Assembly (NCBI RefSeq): GCF_022489065.1
Contig: NZ_JAKVTW010000010.1
Span: forward strand, 89,118 to 153,117
Reading direction: 5' to 3'
DNA length: 64,000 nt
Origin: Vreelandella neptunia
GTDB taxonomy: Bacteria > Pseudomonadota > Gammaproteobacteria > Pseudomonadales > Halomonadaceae
This document shows, in pieces, positions 1-8,427 of this stretch. Positions within the stretch are counted from its first letter, which is position 1. Every line of letters begins with the position of its first letter. The notes under the pieces are model-generated. The model ran no database searches, was not told the origin of the DNA, and saw only the letters and a list, made by a program, of their open reading frames with translations. The translations under genes were made by a program, and so were the position numbers.

Positions 1-618
1 CTGACTATCGGTCACCTGCGTCCAGAAAGGCAAGTCGTCGCCGTAGTAGTCGCTATCGTAAAGGAAACCGCCTTCGTCCAGTACTAGCCGCCGGGTATTG
101 GGGCTATCGCGACCGGTGTACCAACCTTGGGGCTTCTCACCGTAAAGGCGCTGAAAAATCTCCATGGCCTGCTGGAGGTGTTCGCGCTCAATGTGCTCAG
201 GCACTTCCTGGTAGTGAATCCAGCGATAGCCGTGGCAGGCAATCTCGTGGCCCAGCTCTTTAAAGGCCAGAGCCACATCCGGGTTGCGCTCCAGCGCCAT
301 GGCAACGCCAAACACGGTTAACGGCAAATCACGCTTCTCAAATTCACGCAGAATGCGCCATACCCCAGCGCGGGAGCCGTACTCGTAAATCGATTCCATA
401 CTCAAATGACGATCAGGATAGGCCGGTGCGCCGATGATTTCTGACAGAAACTGCTCAGAGCCTGAGTCACCATGCAGCACGCTGTTCTCGCCACCCTCTT
501 CGTAATTGAGCACGAACTGAACGGCGATTTTTGCCTTGCCGGGCCAATTAGCGTGGGGCGGGTTACGCCCGTAACCGATTAAGTCACGTGGGTAGTGGCC
601 CTTAGAGGATGACAACAT
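1..618 (-). CDS. puuE: Allantoinase PuuE, polysaccharide-deacetylase type (3' end outside window)
   Basis: This is the N-terminal 206 residues of a cofactor-independent allantoinase, which hydrolyses allantoin to allantoate in ureide catabolism. The protein starts MLSSSKGHYPRDLIGYGRNP. It contains GENSVLHGD and SEIIGAPAY, and the NodB-fold metal motif HEIACHGYRWIHY (H-x3-H), all typical of PuuE. The gene runs off the left edge, so about the last third is missing. The ATG at 618 has an AGGAG ribosome site 7-8 bases upstream. It is divergent from the racemase gene at 927, with a TTGTATACA operator between them. Family identity is confident; activity is inferred. Confidence 0.9.
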   Translation of the reverse strand, partial: MLSSSKGHYPRDLIGYGRNPPHANWPGKAKIAVQFVLNYEEGGENSVLHGDSGSEQFLSEIIGAPAYPDRHLSMESIYEYGSRAGVWRILREFEKRDLPLTVFGVAMALERNPDVALAFKELGHEIACHGYRWIHYQEVPEHIEREHLQQAMEIFQRLYGEKPQGWYTGRDSPNTRRLVLDEGGFLYDSDYYGDDLPFWTQVTDSQ

Positions 619-687
619 AGCTAGCTCCTTTTATACCTTTTCCGGCTCGTCACTGGCGAATACACAGCCCAGCAATACAGAAAATAA

Positions 688-699
688 TTTGTATACAAA
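688..699. promoter_or_regulatory. TTGTATACA palindrome, site 1
   Basis: Perfect palindrome TTTGTATACAAA, 70 bases upstream of puuE. The same TTGTATACA core recurs at 882, 13431 and 14123, always in promoters of urate/allantoin genes. The shape fits GntR/FCD operators, and the regulator at 11027-11761 is the obvious candidate to bind it (inference). Confidence 0.65.
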
Positions 700-881
700 A
701 TAGCGAGATTAATAACGAACCGCAACGCGGCCGAACGCTAATCCCCTGACACTCCTAGCGTTTCTTAGTTAAAACATCGTTAAGCCGTTGAATCCTGAAC
801 AATTGGTCAAACTTTTAGCGGGACATTTTTATCATCTATTCACGTTTAGAGGCTTGCGTAAGGCTAGAAACCGCCCTATTT

Positions 882-891
882 TTGTATACAA
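882..891. promoter_or_regulatory. TTGTATACA palindrome, site 2
   Basis: TTGTATACAA, 35 bases upstream of the racemase start codon chosen here (927). It belongs to the same four-site family as 688, 13431 and 14123. Confidence 0.65.
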
Positions 892-926
892 GAAATTCGA
901 TATTGTTTACACACGGAATAACTATC

Positions 927-1679
927 GTGCATATACGCGTTATTAACCCTAACACCACGGCCTCCATGACCGCTGCTATTCATCATGCAGCACAGCAACA
1001 AGCAAGCGCTGGCACCACCGTAAGTGCTTCCCAGCCTGACGCGGGGCCGGTTTCCATCGAGAGCCATTTTGATGAAGTGGTCAGTGCGGTTGGCGTAGCC
1101 GAGGAAGTGCTTAAAGGCGAGCGCGAAGGCGGCATCGATGCTTATGTGGTGGCCTGCTTTGGCGATCCCGGCTTGCTTGCCGCACGAGAACTGACCCGCG
1201 CGCCGGTCATTGGCATCGCTGAAGCGGCCTTTCATCTTGCTACGCTGGTCAGCACGCGTTTTTCTATCGTTACGACCTTGGGCCGCACCGGCATTATCGC
1301 CGAGCATCTGCTTCAGCAGTACGGCTTTAGCCACCACTGCCGCCGCATTCGCGCTGCGGAAATTCCCGTATTGGATCTTGAGCTCCACCCTGAAGCGGCG
1401 TTTACCCGCATTGTTGAAGAGTGCTGCCGTGCCCGGGATGAAGACGGCATTGGCGCCATCGTTTTAGGCTGCGGCGGTATGGCGAATTTGACCCGGGAGA
1501 TCAGCCGCGAAGTGGGCCTGCCGGTAGTAGAAGGTGTCAGCGCTGCGCTGAAGCTGGCGGAATCGCTGGTCAGCTTAGGGCTGTATACCAGCAAGCACGG
1601 TGATCTCGCCTACCCTCGGCCAAAAGCGTTCACCGGCAAGTTTTCTGAGCTTTCTGACCTTGCTTTACCGCTTAGGTAA
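927..1679 (+). CDS. Asp/Glu/hydantoin racemase family protein (probable allantoin racemase)
   Basis: A 250-residue member of the HyuE/aspartate-glutamate racemase superfamily. It starts MHIRVINPNTTASM, the usual N-terminus of the hydantoin racemase group. The two catalytic cysteines of the family are in YVVACFGDPG (about residue 74) and VLGCGGMANL (about residue 177). Start: an upstream in-frame TTG at 882 lies inside an operator palindrome, so GTG 927 is preferred; the ribosome site is weak. Between allantoinase and two NCS1 permeases, it probably interconverts allantoin or hydantoin enantiomers (inference from context). Confidence 0.85.
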   Translation: MHIRVINPNTTASMTAAIHHAAQQQASAGTTVSASQPDAGPVSIESHFDEVVSAVGVAEEVLKGEREGGIDAYVVACFGDPGLLAARELTRAPVIGIAEAAFHLATLVSTRFSIVTTLGRTGIIAEHLLQQYGFSHHCRRIRAAEIPVLDLELHPEAAFTRIVEECCRARDEDGIGAIVLGCGGMANLTREISREVGLPVVEGVSAALKLAESLVSLGLYTSKHGDLAYPRPKAFTGKFSELSDLALPLR

Positions 1680-1832
1680 TAAAAGCACTAACTCGTTAAT
1701 AACCAACGCAGAACACACTTAATAATAATTTTTAAAATAACCATATACGTCCAATAGCACGCCACGCCGCAAGCGTTTCCCGATACCAAATCGGGGATTT
1801 AATAAAACCGATAATCTTGCGAGGACGACATC

Positions 1833-3191
1833 ATGAGCGCTTCACCCTCGGCTCTTGCGTCAGAAGAACGATCCGATGCTGGATCAAAAGCACTAGGGGC
1901 TGAGAGTCTGGCCCCGCAACAAACCCGGATTATGGGCCGCGGCTCCTACTTTCTGGCTTGGTTTGGCGGCTGCGTCTCCATTGGCACCTTCGCCATGGGT
2001 TCAAGCGTAGTCGGCACCTTAAACCTGTTACAAGCAACGCTGGCCATCGCCATTGGCTGCTTTGTGATCGGGATAGCACTCGCCATTAACGGGGCTGCAG
2101 GCTACAAGTACGGCATTCCCTTTATGGTACAGGCGCGCAGTGCCTTCGGTTTTACCGGCACACGTTTGCCTGGGCTGGTGCGCGCGGTGCCTGCGGTGGT
2201 GTGGTACGGCTTTCAAAGCTGGATTGGCGCGGGGGCACTGAATATGGTGTCGGCCACCCTATTTGGCTTCGACAACCTTATCTTCTACTTCATTACCTTT
2301 CAGTTCCTACAAATTGGCCTGTCGGTGATGGGTTTCCAGGGCATCAAGTGGTTAGAGAATATCGGCAGCGCCTTTATTCTCGCCTCGCTTATGTACATGT
2401 TCTACGCCACGGTGCAGCGCTATGGCGATGAGCTTTCAGCCAGCCTGCTGACCATGGAAGGCTCCTGGGGCATGCCCTTCTGGGGCGCGACCATGCTGTT
2501 CCTGGGCATCTACAGCACCATGATGCTTAACGTGAGTGACTATGCCCGCGAACATAAAAAGGGCACGGCGCAGAGCCTGCTCACCACCATTTACGCCATG
2601 TCGATTCTGCCCTGCACGCTGTTTATGGGCTTGATTGGTTATATGGTCTCCGAGGCCACCGGCACTGCCGACCCTATTCAGGTGTTCGCCAACGCCGTCG
2701 ACAACACCCCGCTGTTAATGACCACCCTTCTGTTTATCGCCTTTGCTCAGGTCACCACTAACGTTCTAAACAACGTGGTGCCGCCGACCTATGTGTTGAT
2801 GGATATATTTAAGATCAGGTTCTCGGTGGCCACCATCATCGTTGGCTTGCTGGCCTTCGCTACTTTCCCTTGGAAGCTGGTGCAACCGGGCTCCGCAGCG
2901 GGCCTGCAAATGTTTGTGCAGACCTACTCCGCCTTTTTAGGCCCCATCTTCGCCATTCTGGTGGTGGACTATTATGTGATTCGCCGCCGCACGCTGGATA
3001 TCGACAAACTGTATGACGTTAACGGCCCTTACCAAGGCGTGAACCTAGCCGCGTTTATCGCCACCGCTATCGGCATTGTGGCGGCGCTCTCTTTCTCGGC
3101 GATCTCGTGGTACGCCAGCCTGATACCCGCAGGCGTTAGCTACTACCTGCTAATGAAGTACTGGGCACCCTGCCAGCGCTTTAGCCAGTAA
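1833..3191 (+). CDS. NCS1 family nucleobase/allantoin permease
   Basis: A 452-residue inner-membrane permease of the NCS1 family (cytosine, purine, allantoin and hydantoin cation symporters). It has about twelve hydrophobic segments. Recognisable stretches are SYFLAWFGGCVSIGTF near residue 37, the YGIPFMVQAR motif after the second helix, and VVWYGFQSWIGAGALN around residue 127. It follows the racemase in the same direction and precedes a second NCS1 gene by 30 bases, so the two are probably co-transcribed. The substrate cannot be read from sequence; allantoin, hydantoin or a purine base are the candidates. Confidence 0.88.
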   Translation: MSASPSALASEERSDAGSKALGAESLAPQQTRIMGRGSYFLAWFGGCVSIGTFAMGSSVVGTLNLLQATLAIAIGCFVIGIALAINGAAGYKYGIPFMVQARSAFGFTGTRLPGLVRAVPAVVWYGFQSWIGAGALNMVSATLFGFDNLIFYFITFQFLQIGLSVMGFQGIKWLENIGSAFILASLMYMFYATVQRYGDELSASLLTMEGSWGMPFWGATMLFLGIYSTMMLNVSDYAREHKKGTAQSLLTTIYAMSILPCTLFMGLIGYMVSEATGTADPIQVFANAVDNTPLLMTTLLFIAFAQVTTNVLNNVVPPTYVLMDIFKIRFSVATIIVGLLAFATFPWKLVQPGSAAGLQMFVQTYSAFLGPIFAILVVDYYVIRRRTLDIDKLYDVNGPYQGVNLAAFIATAIGIVAALSFSAISWYASLIPAGVSYYLLMKYWAPCQRFSQ

Positions 3192-3221
3192 CCCCCTTTA
3201 GCCAACCTGCGAGCCAATACA

Positions 3222-4691
3222 ATGAAAGAGAGCAACGACGTTAGTGATCTGGATATCAAGCACATTGATCCCTCGCTCTATAACGAGGATCTGGCGCCGC
3301 TGAAACCCCAGGATCGTAACTGGGGGGCGTTTGAGATATTCAACGTCTGGTCTAACGATATCCAGAGCCTGTTTGGCTACACCCTGGCCGCCTCGCTGTT
3401 TTTAACCTACGGCCTGAACGGCTGGGCGGTGATGGCGGCGATTATTCTGGCCGGTGTGATCGTGATGTTTCTGGTCAATCTCACCGGTAAGCCCAGCGTC
3501 AAATACGGTATTCCCTTCCCGGTCATGGTGCGCGCCAGCATGGGGGTGCGCGGCGCCAACCTGCCCGCGATGCTGCGCGCCATTGTGGGGATTTTCTGGT
3601 ACGGCGTGCAGACCTACTTCGCATCAACCGCCGTCACGCTCCTGATTACGGCCTTTTATGGCGCAGGTGATGGCAGCACTTTCCTCGGCCTTTCCGGCGT
3701 CGCCTGGGTGTCGTTCGTGATTGTGTGGCTGTTTCAGATCGCCATTTTCTGGCAGGGCATTGATCGCATTAAACACTTCCTCAACTGGGCAGGCCCGCTG
3801 GTCTACGTGGTGATGTTGGTGCTGATGGTCATTGTTTGGTACCAAGCGGGAAGCGAGCTGATCCCCGCTATTGGCACTATTTTCAGCGGCGACGGTGAAA
3901 CCAGCGGCAGCTCAATTGCAGCCTTTATGGCGATTGTGGGCACCATGGTGGCGTACTTTGCAGCAGTGGTAATCAACTTCGGTGACTTCACCCGCTTTGT
4001 GAAAACCGAACGCCAGATGAAGCTGGGCAACCTATTGGGCCTACCACTTAACGTGGCATTCTTCTCGTTTATCGCACTGATTATTACCGCGGGCACCCTG
4101 GTACTGTTTGGCGAAGCGCTAACCAACCCCGCCGATATCGTTGAGCGGGTGGACTCGCTACCGCTGACTATTATCGCCGCCCTCACCTTCTTTGCCGCCA
4201 CGGTGGGTATCAATCTGGTTGCTAACTTTATTCCCCCCGCCTACGACCTTGCTAACCTGTTCCCCAGCAAGATCAGCTTTAAGATGGGCGGCCTGATTAC
4301 TGCGGTAATCGCGTTCTTCGTCGGCGCACTATGGCTTTCAGTGATCAGCCAAATTGGCGTTCCCGGCTTTGTAAATGCGCTAGGCGCCGTCGTCGCGCCC
4401 TTCTACGGCATTATCGTAGTCGACTACTACCTGATTAAGCGCCAGCACTTAAATATGCAGGAGCTATTCTCATCAGCGCCGGGCAGCGCTTACTACTACG
4501 TAAACGGCTGGAACACCCGCGCCCTTATCGCCTTCGGCGTCGCAGCGCTGTTCTCGCTCTCTACCGTGTTAGTACCCGCACTATCCAGCCTCGGCGGTTA
4601 TGGCTGGCTAATTGGTGCAGGCCTGGGTGGATTGTTTTACTACGGTTTGATGCGGCAGTTTAAGGCTGAGCCTGCGTTGGCGGCGCAGTAG
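3222..4691 (+). CDS. NCS1 family permease, Mhp1/PucI-like
   Basis: A 489-residue NCS1 permease distinct from its upstream neighbour. It has the N-terminal YNEDLAPLKPQDRNW block, NVWSNDIQSLFGY in the first helix, YGIPFPVMVRASMG, and IFWYGVQTYF, all characteristic of hydantoin/allantoin transporters such as Mhp1 and PucI. It is followed directly by a strong terminator, so it ends the transcription unit. Tandem, non-identical NCS1 genes suggest uptake of two related ureide or hydantoin substrates (inference). Confidence 0.88.
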   Translation: MKESNDVSDLDIKHIDPSLYNEDLAPLKPQDRNWGAFEIFNVWSNDIQSLFGYTLAASLFLTYGLNGWAVMAAIILAGVIVMFLVNLTGKPSVKYGIPFPVMVRASMGVRGANLPAMLRAIVGIFWYGVQTYFASTAVTLLITAFYGAGDGSTFLGLSGVAWVSFVIVWLFQIAIFWQGIDRIKHFLNWAGPLVYVVMLVLMVIVWYQAGSELIPAIGTIFSGDGETSGSSIAAFMAIVGTMVAYFAAVVINFGDFTRFVKTERQMKLGNLLGLPLNVAFFSFIALIITAGTLVLFGEALTNPADIVERVDSLPLTIIAALTFFAATVGINLVANFIPPAYDLANLFPSKISFKMGGLITAVIAFFVGALWLSVISQIGVPGFVNALGAVVAPFYGIIVVDYYLIKRQHLNMQELFSSAPGSAYYYVNGWNTRALIAFGVAALFSLSTVLVPALSSLGGYGWLIGAGLGGLFYYGLMRQFKAEPALAAQ

Positions 4692-4729
4692 ACAAGCTGA
4701 CTGTAACTAGCTGATTAGAAAATTATACA

Positions 4730-4763
4730 AGCGCCATCGGTTTTGCCGATGGCGCTTTTTTTG
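4730..4763 (+). terminator. Rho-independent terminator after NCS1 permease
   Basis: Perfect 10-bp stem GCGCCATCGG / CCGATGGCGC (4731-4740, 4746-4755), 5-base loop, followed by a run of seven T. Confidence 0.92.
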
Positions 4764-5038
4764 GGCCGCGGGCTGGCGTGGCCAGTTAGAAACTGCCTGC
4801 ATGCTCCTATAGCGCTACCAAGTAACGTATTTTGCGGTATCCAAACTCAGCGGAATGAGATATTTTCGATCTGTAATGCGTGTTTTTCTGATATGCTCAG
4901 TGGAAAGTTCAATCCCATATCTAACAGTAATTTAACTCGTATAATACGCTGATAGAAAGCAATATTTGTTTAAGCACAATTTAAAAATTATATTTAATAA
5001 CAAGAAGAGTGCGCACTAAAAAAACACTAGGATAAGTG
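4764..5038. other. Intergenic region, no gene seen
   Basis: After the terminator the sequence becomes AT-rich (4870-5038). It carries no supported coding region and probably holds the promoter of the membrane protein at 5039. The drop in GC marks the left boundary of an accessory insertion in the purine region. Confidence 0.5.
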
Positions 5039-5818
5039 ATGAAAAAACTTTTGCTTTATCTATCTCGTTTTCACTGGCAAGTTATAATTTCGGTCTTGAT
5101 TGCAGCTATTTTCTGGGCTTGGTTGATGCTCTGTGACGCTGGCCAAGCGAGCCTAGCAAAGCTGGAAATCTCCAACTACATATCAGTTGTTACAGGATTA
5201 GCTTCCATCGTCGCACTTTTTTGCTCCGTTTCATTCGGATTTGTATTATTCCAGATTCAATCGGCAAAATCGGAACGACTGGGGGCCTACTCCGAATTAA
5301 AAGCGCGACTTCATTCATTTCATTCTTGGCTAAGCTCTTTAGAAGATAGTGTTGAAAAAGATGTTTGTATGGCTATGGTTTTTGAGCTGGAGAAACTAGA
5401 TCTAGTCGATATCCCATTAACAGACTATGGACAAGAATATCAGGAATATATAAAGGCTATGGACGAAGGCCTCGGAAATAAAGACAAGCGAGAATTTTAC
5501 CTAACATCAATATTATATTCAGGCTATATAGAGCAATTACTATCAAGGCTTGGTGTTATTTCGATAAGACAAATAATAACAAAGTGTTTTTTGGATACCC
5601 TCTCAAAGGGGTTTGGTTTGGTAGGTGGGTTAGTTCTTCTACTTTTTATTAGCTTGGTGGCTTTCGATAGCAGTATGAAAGCTTATATTTTTTCTGCCGC
5701 TGTATTTTTTTGCTCTGGGACTTTGCTACTGTTTCTAGAATTCAGTTACGACGTTTATCGCCAATACCAAGAAGAAATCGATTTCGTTGGCCCTGACTCT
5801 GAGTCAGACTCATCCTAA
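5039..5818 (+). CDS. Unknown membrane protein with four predicted TM segments
   Basis: A 259-residue protein I do not recognise. Hydrophobic segments lie near residues 13-32 and 46-72, then a charged, probably cytoplasmic, helical middle part (ELKARLHSF, LEDSVEKD), and two more segments near 190-210 and 213-233. The tail is acidic (ending SESDSS). The ATG at 5039 follows an AGGATAA sequence; a GTG immediately upstream (5036) is an alternative. Composition is AT-rich compared with the flanking permease and modF genes. It stands alone and may be cargo of a transferred segment that also carries the adjacent toxin-antitoxin pair. Confidence 0.6.
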   Translation: MKKLLLYLSRFHWQVIISVLIAAIFWAWLMLCDAGQASLAKLEISNYISVVTGLASIVALFCSVSFGFVLFQIQSAKSERLGAYSELKARLHSFHSWLSSLEDSVEKDVCMAMVFELEKLDLVDIPLTDYGQEYQEYIKAMDEGLGNKDKREFYLTSILYSGYIEQLLSRLGVISIRQIITKCFLDTLSKGFGLVGGLVLLLFISLVAFDSSMKAYIFSAAVFFCSGTLLLFLEFSYDVYRQYQEEIDFVGPDSESDSS

Positions 5819-6013
5819 CCAGTCGATGCAGTTCTTTACATCTATTACGAACCTAAGGGGTACGGTAGTACCTCCAAACAGATCATTTAACACTAGCGTT
5901 AAATCTAAAAGTGAAGAATATCATGGCTTCAAATATACCTCCTGCAGAAGCCGAATCGAGCCTACTTTATAGTCGTTGGCGACACCATAGTTTATAGGAA
6001 CGTTACTACTTAA

Positions 6014-6301
6014 TTAGCGCCGCTTGATATCACGGTAGAAGTTTTCGTGTGATCCCAGGGCTAACAATTCGAGGATAAGCGCACCATCATCAAAGCTGTA
6101 CCCAAGCAACGTCAGTTGCTTGTTCATTTTAAATTTATATACCCGTAAGAATGATAGATCCCCCTTCTTCTGCTCCCCCAAAGCGGGCTCGTCCATCAGC
6201 TTTCTGACGGCTGCGTCGAGATCTTTTTTCTGATTGGCTTGAAGCTTCTTTACTGCTTTTTTAAAGCTCGGGGACTGTAAAACACTGATCGCTTTAGCCA
6301 A
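6014..6301 (-). CDS. RelE/ParE family toxin
   Basis: About 95 residues of a type II toxin of the RelE/ParE superfamily, probably an mRNA interferase or gyrase poison. It shows LQSPSFKKAVKKL, the basic helix NQKKDLDAAV, VYKFKMNKQLTLLGY, and the C-terminal LLALGSHENFYRD, which is the signature of a well-populated ParE-like family. The open frame extends to 6346 without an ATG in a good place. The TTG at 6301 overlaps the antitoxin stop by 8 bases and gives the usual family length, so it is preferred; GTG 6331 is an alternative. The antitoxin lies directly upstream in the same operon. Confidence 0.82.
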   Translation of the reverse strand: MAKAISVLQSPSFKKAVKKLQANQKKDLDAAVRKLMDEPALGEQKKGDLSFLRVYKFKMNKQLTLLGYSFDDGALILELLALGSHENFYRDIKRR

Positions 6302-6515
6302 AATCGTAGGGCTCCAGCTTCCCGGCTTCACGTTCTGCTTTTGCAATAATAGCTTGCTTCACAAATTCATAAGGCAAATCAGGATTGTCTTCCATCATTT
6401 CACCGATTTTTGCCCAATGCTCGATTTGCTTGGGAGTCGTCCGATCAAGCGCTTTAGCTATAATCGTAGCTTTTTCAATAAGTTGTTGATCTAAACGTAT
6501 GCTATTAGTGGTCAT
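6294..6515 (-). CDS. ParD-like antitoxin
   Basis: A 73-residue antitoxin. The N-terminal ribbon-helix-helix-like part (SIRLDQQLIEKATIIAKALDRT) is followed by EHWAKIGEMMEDNPDLPYEFVKQAI, a pattern seen in ParD-like antitoxins that pair with RelE/ParE toxins. It precedes and slightly overlaps the toxin gene, giving coupled translation and the standard antitoxin-first order. It probably autoregulates its own promoter (family knowledge). The start has a GAGGG ribosome site 7 bases upstream. Confidence 0.8.
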   Translation of the reverse strand: MTTNSIRLDQQLIEKATIIAKALDRTTPKQIEHWAKIGEMMEDNPDLPYEFVKQAIIAKAEREAGKLEPYDFG

Positions 6516-6602
6516 TTTAATACCCTCATAAAAACCGCCTTAATTGTAGCAAGGCGCTACAAATGAGGCAATTCGCATCTACTATTCTCGGCTGATTTTC
6601 TG

Positions 6603-6619
6603 TTAACTCTAAGAGTTAA
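6603..6619. repeat. 17-base inverted repeat TTAACTCT-A-AGAGTTAA
   Basis: Perfect 8+1+8 inverted repeat just outside the GntR gene fragment. It could be an operator or a scar at the rearrangement boundary; there is no T-run for a terminator. Confidence 0.4.
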
Positions 6620-6626
6620 TACGCTT

Positions 6627-6752
6627 CCCCCCAATATCTGCTGCAAATCCGGCACGTTCTCCTCCTCTTCGACCACCGATAGCGAGGCTTCGATGGCGTT
6701 TAGGTGGCGGCTCATAAAGGCTTTGGCGCGTTCGCCGTTGCCTGTTTCAGGG
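6627..6752 (-). pseudogene. 3' fragment of a GntR regulator gene, duplicate of 11027-11150
   Basis: About 120 bases match the 3' end of the intact GntR gene at 11027-11761 with scattered substitutions. Both contain TATCTGCTGCAAATCCGGC and TAGGTGGCGGCTCATAAAGG in the same order and orientation. The match starts near the stop codon and ends at about 6752. The fragment cannot make a regulator. Together with the intact gene it forms direct repeats around modF-ilvC-ilvY, suggesting that block arrived by recombination. Confidence 0.85.
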
Positions 6753-6787
6753 CACTCAAGGCAGAGGTAGACGACCTCCCCCGCCAG

Positions 6788-8290
6788 CTAGTGATTCTTC
6801 TCCAGCGCCAAATGATTGTCTATTTCTTTTATCTTGTCTTCCGTGTGGTGATTGACATAAAGCACCGTGGTCTCTTTCCCTGCACAAATTTTCTCAATAA
6901 GCGCTAGCACCAGTTGGCGGTTCATATCGTCCAGGCCCAGGCAAGGCTCGTCTAGAATCAGCAGCGGCGGGTGTTTCACCATGGCGCGGGCGATTAGTAG
7001 CAGACGCTGGTCGCCATAGGAGAGTTTGTTAAAGGGCTGATCGGAGCGCTCTTGCATGCCCAGTAGCTCGAGCCACTGGTCGGCGATTTTTTTCTGATGA
7101 TCGGTGGATTTTGTGTACACGCCGATGCTGTCGTAGAAGCCGGAAATAATCACGTTTTTGCAGCTGGTGCTGACTCGATATTCCCACTGCAGGGCGGTGG
7201 AAACATAGCCGATAAACTGCTTGATCTGCCAGATGCTTTCGCCGTTACCGCGCTGGAAGCCAAACACGAAAATATCGTTGGTATAGCACTGGGGATGATC
7301 CCCTGTGATCAAGGATAAGACGCCTGTTTTACCGCTACCGTTAGGGCCGCTCAATTGCCAGTGCTGGCCCTGCTCAATCGTCCAGTCGAGCTTATCGACA
7401 ATCACGGTATCGCCGTATTGGATCGTCGCTTGCTTGAGTTTCACTAACGGCTGGCTGGGATCGAGGGCGGGTAATTTAGTGGCTGGATCGGCCTCGGGCA
7501 CGCTTAGATCGGTGGTTTTCAAATGCAGCAATTGGTACAACTCATTAAAGGCGGCTTCATCCTGACGCTCTACCGTGAATGCTAATCGCCCACTATCTCC
7601 CCGCTTCTTATCCCCTCTCTTTTTCTCCAAGCGCTCTTTATCCGAACGATCTTTATCCAGGTAGGCCACATGGGTGATGAAGTCCGGCATTTCATCGAAG
7701 CGGTTCAGCACCAACACCATGGGAACGGTGTCGATGATGGAGGCGAGATGGGCTTGCAGCATGGCGAGGGTGTCGACGTCCAAACCATCAAACGGCTCGT
7801 CTAAAATCAGCAAGTCCGGCTTGCTCGACAGAGCGCGAATCAGCATGACTTTGCGGGTTTCGCCAGTGGAGAGCTTACGAAAAGCACGGTCGAGTAGCTT
7901 GGTCAGCCCGAACTTTTCGACCAGGTCGCTTGCGAGTTCAGGGTCTTGGCACTGCTCGAAAATCATTTCACTAACGGGTGTGCCGAGTGAAATGACATCC
8001 ATGATATCGGCATCGTCTTTTTTCAGCTCTTTGGCGATGAGTTCGGCTTGCGCTTCGAAGGAGACCAGTCCAACGTTTTTGGGAAGCCCTTGAACCGTGC
8101 CTGCTTCAATTTTGCCAACGCCCGCCAGCGCCGCCGCCAGGGCCGATTTGCCTGCGCCATTGGTGCCAGTGATGACCCAATGCTGGTGGGGTTCGATGAT
8201 CCAATCAATCTCGCTTAGGGTGAAGCGATCATCAAAACTGATTGTCGCTTTGTTTAGCTGAATACGCTCTAAGCGGCTTGAAGGCTCCAT
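6788..8290 (-). CDS. modF: ModF-like tandem ATP-binding protein
   Basis: A 500-residue cytoplasmic protein of two fused ABC ATPase domains, with the length and order of E. coli ModF. Walker A motifs are GTNGAGKSAL (about residue 41) and GPNGSGKTGV (about 314). ABC signatures LSTGETRK and LSYGDQRLL precede the Walker B motifs LLILDEPFDGLD and LLILDEPCLGLD. VLNRFDEMPDF and RVSTSCKNVIISGFYDSIG are also ModF-like. There is no membrane domain and no molybdate transporter gene nearby, so the link to molybdate is by family only. A short KKRGDKKRGD-type insertion sits between the domains. It is downstream of ilvC beyond a terminator. Confidence 0.85.
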   Translation of the reverse strand: MEPSSRLERIQLNKATISFDDRFTLSEIDWIIEPHQHWVITGTNGAGKSALAAALAGVGKIEAGTVQGLPKNVGLVSFEAQAELIAKELKKDDADIMDVISLGTPVSEMIFEQCQDPELASDLVEKFGLTKLLDRAFRKLSTGETRKVMLIRALSSKPDLLILDEPFDGLDVDTLAMLQAHLASIIDTVPMVLVLNRFDEMPDFITHVAYLDKDRSDKERLEKKRGDKKRGDSGRLAFTVERQDEAAFNELYQLLHLKTTDLSVPEADPATKLPALDPSQPLVKLKQATIQYGDTVIVDKLDWTIEQGQHWQLSGPNGSGKTGVLSLITGDHPQCYTNDIFVFGFQRGNGESIWQIKQFIGYVSTALQWEYRVSTSCKNVIISGFYDSIGVYTKSTDHQKKIADQWLELLGMQERSDQPFNKLSYGDQRLLLIARAMVKHPPLLILDEPCLGLDDMNRQLVLALIEKICAGKETTVLYVNHHTEDKIKEIDNHLALEKNH

Positions 8291-8339
8291 CAGTGTGTTC
8301 CTTATTGTTTGGAAAAGTCAGTGTTCGCATGAAATAAGA

Positions 8340-8380
8340 CAAAAAGCCGAGAATATCGTGGCGATATCTCGGCTTTTTAG
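8340..8380. terminator. Terminator downstream of ilvC
   Basis: Hairpin AAAAAGCCGAGA ... CTCGGCTTTTT with an internal ATATCG/CGATAT pairing, and A/T runs on both sides so that it could work in both directions. It separates ilvC from modF. Confidence 0.88.
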
Positions 8381-8427
8381 ATGACTTAACGGTCTATTCT
8401 TTGACGAGCCATCATTTAATCAGCCGA

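Larger units (their letters stand above)
619..926. other. Divergent promoter region puuE / racemase
   Basis: This 308-base intergenic region holds two copies of the palindrome TTTGTATACAAA (688-699 and 881-892, the second imperfect) and a TTGGTCAAA half-site at 803-811. No gene is visible. The second palindrome overlaps the in-frame TTG at 882, which argues that translation of the racemase starts later, at 927. Confidence 0.6.

Noticed and set aside
876..1388. 170-codon minus-strand frame opposite the racemase gene
   Set aside because: Antisense shadow of a well-supported gene, with low-complexity, unfamiliar product.
4743..4952. 69-codon frame after the NCS1 permease
   Set aside because: It begins inside a strong terminator and has no ribosome site or family resemblance.
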